64,000 bases of DNA from Macquaria australasica (Eukaryota > Chordata > Actinopteri > Centrarchiformes > Percichthyidae): assembly GCA_005408345.1 (NCBI GenBank), contig SEMN01000015.1, forward strand, positions 1 to 64,000, written 5' to 3'. Of the stretch, positions 49,701-64,000 are shown piece by piece. Both the position numbers and the translations under genes were made by a program. Within the stretch, counting starts at the first letter, position 1; each line of letters begins with the position of its first letter. The notes below the pieces were generated by a model, which was given only the letters and a program-made list of their open reading frames with translations, was not told where the DNA came from and searched no databases.

Positions 49701-52700
49701 GTACAGGCTTTCAGGGAATCACTTTCTATGTAACTAACTTTCAGCTAGGACACAGTTTCCTCTCACTCTCACTCAGATAACTGCTTGGTGATAACTGAAG
49801 GGTAATAAAAAATGATAAGTATCAAGTTCACACTGACCTGCATTAGCTTTCAAGTCTTCGGGGGTTACCATGACCACAAAACGGATGGTCCTTTCATTGC
49901 GAAACATTTCGTAGGACCAGCGGCGGATGGAGCGCATACATTTGACTGCGGCTATCCCGTTGTTAGCTATCAGCACCTGTAACAGAAACAGAAGCCACAT
50001 GTGTCGCCTTAAGAAAGACAGAAATTGGAAAGAGCTGCAATGTCATTAAGCAGTGAAAAACAGAGACTCAGAAACACAGGAAGGACTTTCATTCTTACTT
50101 TTTCGATGACACGGTTGCCACCAAATCGGGTGACAAACTCAGCAGGAGAGGCCACAGTGAAGTCCCTCTGCAGATCCATCTTTCTGTGTTCACGTCCTTT
50201 TTTCACCAAGTGAAGACCGGACATGCTAGGCCTGCAGTAGAAAGCTCATGATTAGTGGTCTTGGTGGTAAACAGCTACATAACAGTGTGAGCCAGGGACT
50301 GCGGACAAACTACATACCTACAACAAGGGAACAACAGCGGTGAAAATAAAAAACCAAAGTCAAAGTTCAGTCTCCCTCCCCAGTAGGCAAGGACAGACTG
50401 TGGACCAGCCCCTTTATGCCTGACCTTATCTTCAAAATTACACTTAACCACAGCTCCTCATAGAAAACAATTCACAGAAAAGTGCAGTCTCACCAAACAA
50501 TCAGCTACAGAAATTAGGGCTGTGTTATCAGTCTCAGTGTCCCTTTTTAATCAGATGTTCACCACAGCAGAGACAATAAAAAGGTCAATGAGTCGTCAGC
50601 ATGATGCATTCATACAGACTGTAACTGAGCCCAATCAGGCGTACAGTAGTAGTAATAAAAATATTGGTCTTTAAATGTCTGATTATTTGTGGTTTACATT
50701 TTGAAGTCCTAACTCATTATCGTCTTTAATTTGAGATTATTTTTAGTCACGTGGGATTAAATGGAATTGACTTACAGCCTTCATGTTTACTGTGATTTCA
50801 ACACATAATTACGTTTATGAAGTACTATTAGGTCATTTCTACATAGTAGTGATAATAATTATTGATAGAGTTCACTGGAGTCTTGAAGTCTTTCCCTACT
50901 CTAACAATCAATAATGCAGGGTCCATGAACAATGAAATGGGCCAATTTGCTGTCTGGCTGTCAAAGTACTGGTAATCATCTAATCACATAAAAAAATAAA
51001 AATAAAAACAGCTAACTCATTTGGCAAGTTTGGTTTTAGAATCACAAGCTCCATTTTTATGTTACAAACGTGGATCATCTTATCTGGTTTACTGTTAGAG
51101 TACAGATTCTTGCAAGATTAAAAAGTTATTAAATGCAGTAAAACTGAACTTTACTGACGTGGTCATTTTATTTTATTGCTTGAAATCCTTTATGATGTAA
51201 CCATTATTACAACACACAGAAGATACATTTCGAACCCTGTTTACATTATGACACCAAAGCCAAAGCTACTTTTCCATGTTTTGCAAGACACAATTTGAAT
51301 AAATATTACAATAATCTTACGCACCATGATTATCAGTTGGCTCATGCCTTGTTCATTGTAAAGTCTTGTTGCAATCGCACCACAAGCTGCTTCGTAGATA
51401 TTCTGTCCCATGTTAAGATACCACTGAGAAGCACTTGTGTTGCATATTGTGAAGTCGGAGTGCAATTCTGTCTGAATGTATATGAACTTTAAACTTAACT
51501 CCTGTGTTGTACTGTTCACTCAGGAGATACGGACTGCTCTCTGTTATTGAGCTAGTTTTTGATAACCTTTTCCAGCTCTATGTCATGCACACTCCACTTT
51601 CTGATCTTTCTCCAGGACATGAGGCTTAACATGGCAGGGTTTCATTTAACTAGACACATACTTTACTGAACAAACAACGAGTATCTATTCATAAACATGA
51701 CTTAGGGGCGAAGAGGAGTATAACTTGTGCTAAAACATGTTAGCTTATTACTCTACTGCTTCATTAGGACGCAGTTATTGTGGTCTGTTTTACACTTCCC
51801 CCTTCTACAGGGTGCACAGTGTCGGAGTGTTTTTTTTTTTTTTTTATTTCCTCAGACTTATGTGTGCCAAGACAAGCTCTGTTCAGTTACATAACTACAG
51901 TATGGCCACACGAGTGATCCTTCCTGCTCACAAACATGTCCGCAGAAGTTGCTACTGTATCTTTTACTTTCGCACCAACTAATTATGCATGTTTTCATTA
52001 TTTCTGCTGCTGTAACATAAAGCATGTGATAACTATCCACGTAAAAAAAAAAAAAACACTGCAGCAAGAGGATCAAATTACAGAAGAACGGTATCCAACT
52101 TTAATGGTACGTACCTTTGGAGATATGGGAACAAGCCGTTTCCCTCCATTGTACAGCCTACTTTACTATGCTGCGTACCTCAGCAGTGAAACTAGATTTT
52201 AAAACCTAACAACAAAACAAAGAGACCTCTATAAAATGCTTCCTCTCAGGCGCTTCATCGCTCCTCCCCTCCCCACATCTGCAGCCAGATCTATCTACAG
52301 ATCCCCTGTGACAGATCAGACTGCTCCTTAAAATATGCACAGAGGCAAGGCCAACGCCAGGACAAAAGAGTTCATTCTACTTCATTTATAAAAGAAAGCA
52401 ACTAGTACCCAAGTTGAACATGTAACTGTGTGCACCAAACAACCCCTCTGACCCACGATCACTTCATGTACCATCACTAGATATAAAAATAACTCTCCAC
52501 TATGCAGACTGTAAAAAAAGAAAAAAAAAAGTTAAAAAACTAAAAATTAGTGAAGGATTTAAAAGTGTTTTTCTTTGCTGCTGTTGTGACCTAGAGTCAC
52601 ACCACAGTTTTCAAAGTCACTGGCTCAGGCTCTTGATCCAATAATAGAGTCGGGGTGTTTGGCATGTGACAATAACACAGGTCAACTCCATGCAGTCAGG

Positions 52701-53557
52701 TGATAACACGCAGCCTGTCGAGACATGGCGAGAATAACGGCACGTCACCAATGTGGCCACGTGTTTTGACCCACAAACTTTTTGAGCAAACACGTCCTCT
52801 GCCAGAGCTAAAAAAACAATCCAGTTCAAATTAGTCCTTCAGACTAATATTTGGCGTGAGTGAGATGCTTCCATGCTTGTGTCACATGCCAGAGTTACAA
52901 CTTCCAGACAAGGCTTTTCACCTGTGTGTAGTCACATGATGGAGTGATGAAAACACGCCTGACCCTAAACTTTAAACTAAACTTTAAATTCACTTAAATA
53001 GAAACAAGGTCTTACTTGATGCCTGAGGAGCTGGACTGTGGCACTGCGGAGGACGCCTGCTGAGGAGAAGATCTGGGGGGGGGGGTCGGTGGCTGAGATG
53101 CGCCGCTTGGAGGTTTGGTGACCAGAGGTTCCTCGTCTGAAGAGTTATCCTCCGATGCTCCGAGAATGAACTTGAGGCGCTCCCTCGCCTTGGGCCCTGA
53201 GCTGAGCATTGGCACTGTGGTTTTGGAAGGTTTCTGGGTGGTCGGTGGCAATGATGACTTTTCTGATTTTACCTCAGAGCAGGACGCCTGCAGAGCCTCA
53301 GCGTCCACTGCTTTGGCTTCAAGACCCGCAGAGGCACTGTTATCCTCATTGTGGATTGAGGTAATAGGAACTGTTGACAGGGAATGTTCGCCTGGATGAG
53401 GGGATTGTGTAGCGGGCGCGTCCTCCTCGGCTGCAGGCAGACCACAGCCACAAGGAGATTCCTCTCCTTTCATGGGCATCGCTACTGTCTTGGTATTAAT
53501 CCTCCACAGTAGCAACAATATCCATAGGATTAATCCCAAAACTGCAAATGGGAGCAT
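34962..53557 (-). CDS. acacb: Acetyl-CoA carboxylase 2 (beta), 53 coding exons
   Basis: Catalyses ATP- and biotin-dependent carboxylation of acetyl-CoA to malonyl-CoA. ACC2 sits on the mitochondrial outer membrane, where its malonyl-CoA restrains carnitine palmitoyltransferase 1. My splice model gives 2422 residues, in frame at every junction (human ACACB is about 2458). Order: membrane anchor, linker with the AMPK serine (S185), biotin carboxylase, biotin carrier (K888), central domain, carboxyltransferase. It is the beta paralogue because the second exon reads [15 protein letters not shown], as in ACACB, and the first exon starts with a hydrophobic helix. Position next to foxn4 matches human 12q24. 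The stop codon is TAA at 34964-34962. One intron appears to use a GC donor and one exon is only 24 bases. Separate entries give exons by domain. Confidence 0.96.
35405..35469. repeat. TG/CA dinucleotide microsatellite in the last acacb intron
   Basis: About 32 TG units on the plus strand. On the acacb sense strand it is a CA repeat beginning 8 bases inside the intron, right after the donor GTATGCAGA of exon 52. Confidence 0.95.
40936..45645 (-). other. acacb: acacb exons 19-34: central domain
   Basis: Exons: 45645-45499, 45414-45226, 45133-45033, 44941-44853, 44751-44627, 44532-44419, 44233-44120, 44024-43935, 43843-43725, 43159-43136, 42525-42397, 42297-42198, 42110-42003, 41917-41861, 41321-41280 and 41151-40936. 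This non-catalytic scaffold links the two active halves and, in eukaryotic ACC, supports dimer and filament regulation. Conserved blocks include [40 protein letters not shown] and [12 protein letters not shown]. Exon 28 is a 24-base microexon. The stretch after it, MRRQSSDLF, is less conserved. Confidence 0.92.
41731..41759. repeat. CAAGT pentanucleotide repeat in an acacb intron
   Basis: About five tandem CAAGT units (first one degenerate). No wider significance seen. Confidence 0.8.
45968..46951 (-). other. acacb: acacb exons 14-18: linker and biotin carrier domain
   Basis: Exons: 46951-46848, 46748-46667, 46577-46432, 46340-46190 and 46102-45968. The biotin attachment motif is split by an intron: exon 17 ends YAEIE and exon 18 begins VMKMVMTL. 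The lysine, about K888, is biotinylated by holocarboxylase synthetase. Exon 16 ends at GAC AG before a GC-type donor (see findings). Confidence 0.93.
47055..50231 (-). other. acacb: acacb exons 2-13: biotin carboxylase domain
   Basis: Exons: 50231-50099, 49976-49838, 49654-49545, 49412-49331, 49227-49129, 48957-48860, 48749-48639, 48517-48308, 48219-48049, 47944-47783, 47688-47525 and 47205-47055. Exon 2 carries the AMPK serine in PSMSGLHL. The N-terminal subdomain shows [20 protein letters not shown]. The ATP-grasp glycine loop is [13 protein letters not shown] (exon 8). The active-site stretch includes [34 protein letters not shown] and [17 protein letters not shown]. All are as in functional ACC, so this half-reaction (biotin carboxylation) should be intact. 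Confidence 0.95.
52115..52149 (-). other. acacb: acacb predicted alternative first exon (anchor-less isoform)
   Basis: ATG at 52149-52147 is in strong context (A at -3, G at +4). It encodes [11 protein letters not shown] and a split AG, then a good donor, AAAG|GTACGT. Splicing to the shared exon 2 (from 50231) gives [11 protein letters not shown] in frame: 35 bases replace 542, a difference of 169 codons. This resembles the known short ACC1 isoform from promoter III, which starts MEGSPEENK and reaches LQRSSMSG. The predicted protein is about 2253 residues and lacks the membrane anchor. Upstream (52200-52275) are a TTTATAG element and a G-rich, Sp1-like stretch. Confidence 0.68.
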
Positions 53558-53577
53558 CCACAGACATCCTCCTGAGA
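53016..53577 (-). other. acacb: acacb first coding exon: mitochondrial anchor and acidic linker
   Basis: The acceptor TTGCAG lies at 53583-53578 and the donor CAA|GTAAGA leaves 53016. Translation starts at ATG 53557-53555. Residues 2-18 ([17 protein letters not shown]) form one hydrophobic segment followed by RINTK, the layout of the ACC2 mitochondrial targeting anchor. The rest is low-complexity, rich in S, P, E and A. The segment [17 protein letters not shown] (about residues 137-153) matches the conserved FILG...SSDED block of ACC2 and the FIIG...SEDE block of ACC1, which confirms this as acacb and not a separate gene. The last codon is split AA|G and joins exon 2 as Lys-Pro-Ser-Met-Ser. 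An upstream out-of-frame ATG lies 12 bases before the start. Confidence 0.88.
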
Positions 53578-55164
53578 CTGCAACAAGAACAAAGTGGACA
53601 TTATAATTCATACAAGAGATGACAGTAAAAGATCATCATGGGATATCTCTTTCACCCTGCATAATAATAACTTCTGTGGTATTAAAATGGAGTATTGATT
53701 GATTGATAAATGTGATATATATCATATAACAGTGACATTATTGCATACTTTGTCCACCATGGAGAACTGACAAGTTTATTTTTCAACTGTAAAACGTCTC
53801 ACTCAGTACATATTTTGTCAAAATTCCTTAATAACCAAATTTTGTTCATGTGTGTGTTCATGTTAAGTGTTTATGTAAAAAATGAACTTCTTGCCAATAT
53901 ATAATTCAGCATCAGCTGGACTAAAATGAAGAGGCTTTTTGGAAACGAAGAAAACTTGCTCTGCTATGTAGCCTTGCTGTCTGTGCACTATTCTAGTCTG
54001 AAGACATTTCTCATGAGGTGATCACAGGTCGAAAGCCCTCTCAGTACAGAGGCATGCCGGGTAATTTGAGATAAGATACGTGGGCTAGGCTTAACTTCAA
54101 AAGACAGAGAGAAAACAGGTAGAAAGACTTACTCTCATACCAGCTCAACCCTTATAGAACAAAGCTATACGATACATGTCTTTGCTATTAAGTAAATCAA
54201 TTAAGATCTCTGAGTCCTATAAATCAATAAACCAACAGATGTATGCAGTTTGCTATGCCAGCAGGGCCTGGCAGGCCACATGTCCCAGACAGTGTCCGGT
54301 AAACAGCCCGTCTGTGACAGCTGACATGAGATCCAAGTGTGCCTGCCTCTTATGGGCTAAAGGTCAACACTGAGGGAGTTAAGCATGTGGAGGAGGAGGA
54401 GGCACAAATATCCACACAAACAGCATTCACGAGCATCTGAAGGCACCAAAATAAAGAGGTAGAAATGAAGCATCTGATGTGTGATCCATGCAAAACAAAC
54501 ATGGATTCCTCGGGTCAGCCAAAGTCTGTATTTCAAATTAAAATGAAGAATACATTAATATGCAGTCGATGTGAAAGAGGCATTCAGCACAGAGACAAGG
54601 AGGCGTTTGTCCTCTGGAGCCACTTTGACTATGACAGAAACAAAGTCCTCACTTTTCAGATGAAGCGCAATATTTAAGAGGATTTCTTTCTATTAAAAAG
54701 ATTGTGCTTCAACAATTTTTCACTGCATGCGTCATATTTTTTAAAAAGCAGTTTCAAAGTGTCATTTAGGAGCCATCAGTATTTCCAGTACAGACAATGT
54801 ACATTCACGTCAGTTATCCCACTAAATGATAAAAGCGTGACAGTGTGTTGACTTCAGCTCCATGCTGACCTCAACAAAATGTACAGACTAAACGTGGTTT
54901 GTCACCTGCAAACTGAACCAACGCGCTGCTGTTTTCTCACAAAAGAAGTTATCAACTTACGTGACAGCAAAAAAAACAAAAAAAATACTTTAGTTAAAGA
55001 GTTAAAACAAGCAAGTCTCTTCTGACAGAAAAACTGGCGTTCAGTCGTTGTCATTTTCTACCCAACAGCAAAATGTCCCTGCCAGGGAGACACATCTAAG
55101 GTTTGAATAGTTAAAAAGCTTGTAAGAGGTATTTAATTGTAAAAACATGTAATTTAAACTCACC

Positions 55165-55250
55165 ACTACCGATGATGGACTTGTTGTTGTTGTTGCTGCT
55201 GCTGCTGCAGTAACGTTAAACAACAGGCTAACGAGCTAGCTGACAGCCGG
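55165..55250 (-). other. acacb: Probable acacb 5' untranslated exon
   Basis: On the minus strand, (GCA)n then (ACA)n runs lead to GGTAGTG|GTGAGT, a good donor at 55164. The intron would run to the acceptor before 53577. The in-frame upstream sequence contains a stop (TAA), so this exon is untranslated. The transcription start is not defined. Confidence 0.45.
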
Positions 55251-57176
55251 ACCACCGATTATTTTTCATAACTTTCACATGAATTAAACGACTTTCTCCA
55301 CTGTCTTTTTATCTCCACCGAGCCTTCAGACTCCACCCAAAGTGAACTGCACCGCTGTCCCTGGTTTTACTTGAATAGTTTTCATGACAGCAGCTGCAAA
55401 TGTCAGAGCCACCCACCACCAGTGTTGTATCTCTCTCTCAGCCCCCCACTACACCTTCTCCCCGCTGGGATAGTAAACATGTGCAGGAGGAGGAGGGTGG
55501 AGATTCAAGCTCCTCCCAGGAAAGAGGAAACCCTCCGAAGATCGTGTATGTACAAGATGTTTCAATCTGTGAACAACAACAGTCTTTGAAACGTAGGCGG
55601 CCACTGAGACTTCTGCTGCGTTCAAGTAAAATGGGGTGAATGAGTGACGGTAAAGATTCCCACGGCTGCAGCTTGCGGGTGTTCACGTTACCGCACAATG
55701 CAAGACTCCGGAGTGCATTATCGATATAGCAATATGTCCATTAAATTTGGCTCTAATTACCTCGAACAATAGACTTTGGCTGATATGATGTGGGTCCACA
55801 AATGGTAGTTACCGTAAGACCAGTTTCTGATCATTCATGTCAGCATCAAGGTCATGTTTATGACTGGGACATTTTTATGAAAACTCTATATACTATATTT
55901 AACTTCACACTTAGAAATGGGCTACAGAAGGGCCTAAAAAGGAAAACATTGATGCTTATGTTTGCTGAAATACAAATTGACTAAGTTGTCTACGCACAGT
56001 ATGTGTAACCCTCACACGGCCAACTCTGCAATCATACAGTACAACTGTCTTGAGTGGTCTGATGACGAACGACATGACAGCTCCCCAAAAGTGAAGCCAA
56101 ACTCATTGGCTGCTTGAGATACTTTTCTGTCATGTGAGAAAGTCCCGAATCTGTTCAGTATCTTGTGACAGGCTGGTGCAGGCCATACAGGTACCAACAG
56201 ATTTCCAGTGCAGTTACGTTGTATGTTACTTCAGGTCATATTTAGTGCATATCTCAGAGACAAAGAGGAGACAATATATCAATGTGGAGTCTGGGGCATA
56301 ACGCTGTCTCTCTCCAATGACCTGAGATGGAGCCAGCCTTGTCAGCTGCACCCTGACCAGTAATCCTTGGAGAAAGAGAGCTGAACTATTGCTCTGAAAG
56401 AGACAGTATATGACCTAATACTTTTAGGTTTACAAATGACCCGAAAGTGACCTGGAGGACCACTGTGTCCTATTACATTTAACCCAAAGAAGGAAAATTC
56501 CTTCACACTCTCAACTTGTGAACACGGGAATCTTTCCCATCTCTGCTATCCATGCCATGTGACATGAATGTGGCATCCAAGTCGCATATCTTGGAGCTTT
56601 AAAAAAATTACAACTTGGATATTGACGTGAACAATATCTAAATGTCGGAACCTGGTAATTACAGTAAGTCCCATACAGTGGTGGATAGTAAGTAACCATG
56701 ATTGGCTATCTGCCTGTTCAGATGCAGGACTGTAGTTTGAACCAACTATTTGACGAGCATTTTAAATGTGTATTGTTTTCTTTTGTATGTAGCCTTTCTA
56801 TGTGGAGGTCAAGGAGCTGAATACCTCTTCCACCACTGGTCCCATGTGGCTTGAACGCAGCATTTACATGCCGTGGTGGTTAACGTCCTCACAGACCGGG
56901 AAGCGGTGCAGAAATGTTTGGTTTGAGTGATTCAGCTTTCTAATAAACGATCTTTGTTCTTCCTCCACGCAGCGCTGCTCTCGCGGGAACTGCAGGAACG
57001 CGCCAAAATAAGAAAACACAAGCCGGGACAGTGACAGTGACGGAGAAAACTGGAGGACAAACCGTTGAAATAACTTCAAAATCTATTTCAAATGCGGCTT
57101 TACTGACAAACTTATAAAAACAGGGCGGGAATTGTATGTATTTCCCCGTGTTGTAGCCGGCGGACGACGATAGAAG
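55251..57176. other. Intergenic region between divergent acacb and pole
   Basis: About 1.9 kb with no convincing gene. The ends nearest each gene are more GC-rich (around 55380-55700 and 56900-57176) and probably hold the two promoters. Short open frames at 55371-55639 lack splice context or homology. Confidence 0.5.

Positions 57177-64000
<6,824 letters not shown>

Noticed and set aside
53012..53611. A separate single-pass membrane protein gene of 199 codons on the minus strand
   Set aside because: It is the first coding exon of acacb. The [14 protein letters not shown] block matches the ACC2 linker, and the donor inside the final lysine codon joins exon 2 in frame. The apparent stop lies in the intron, and the first residues of the open frame are intron sequence before the acceptor.
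55041..55223. Alanine/threonine-rich 60-codon frame on the minus strand
   Set aside because: It begins at TTG, not ATG, is a translated GCA/ACA repeat, and does not stay open when spliced to the acacb exon. It fits a 5' untranslated exon.

Overview
This is a genomic window from a ray-finned (teleost) fish. The reasons are compact multi-exon vertebrate genes with many introns of 70-150 bases, a sushi-type chromodomain Gypsy retrotransposon, L2-type LINEs, fish-style MITEs and long CA and TA microsatellites. Nothing bacterial is present: no operons, CRISPR arrays or tRNA/rRNA genes were seen.

Left part (1-26 kb): a gene-free, repeat-rich stretch. It holds two closely similar L2-like LINE copies on the minus strand (1-1549, cut by the window edge, and about 21108-24445), a terminal-inverted-repeat element (4904-6164), two copies of a dispersed repeat in opposite orientation (7560-8074 and 17590-17830), a complete Ty3/Gypsy insertion with paired LTRs and a 5-base target duplication (11675-16268), a solo LTR with its own target duplication (20190-20732), and several simple repeats. 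The Gypsy element has almost identical LTRs and an open gag, but its pol is broken twice by frameshift and once by an internal deletion. Its leader fits the Tf1/sushi self-priming design.

Right part (26-64 kb): three vertebrate genes. foxn4 (+, coding 27912-33187) encodes a 515-residue forkhead transcription factor. acacb (-, coding 53557 down to 34962, 53 coding exons, 2422 residues by my splicing) encodes acetyl-CoA carboxylase 2. pole (+, from 57177 and running off the window) encodes the catalytic subunit of DNA polymerase epsilon; 25 exons and about 1031 residues are visible. foxn4 and acacb converge tail to tail, with poly(A) signals less than 50 bases apart. acacb and pole diverge across about 2 kb.

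The most interesting result is in acacb. Its first coding exon supplies an N-terminal hydrophobic segment of the kind that holds ACC2 on the mitochondrial outer membrane. About 1 kb nearer the second exon lies a separate short exon (52149-52115) with a strong start context, 11 codons and a good splice donor. It joins the same second exon in frame, which predicts a second isoform of about 2253 residues without the anchor. The two first exons also change the residue at -5 of the AMPK phosphorylation site. All splice models were read by eye and by frame bookkeeping; no transcript data were available.
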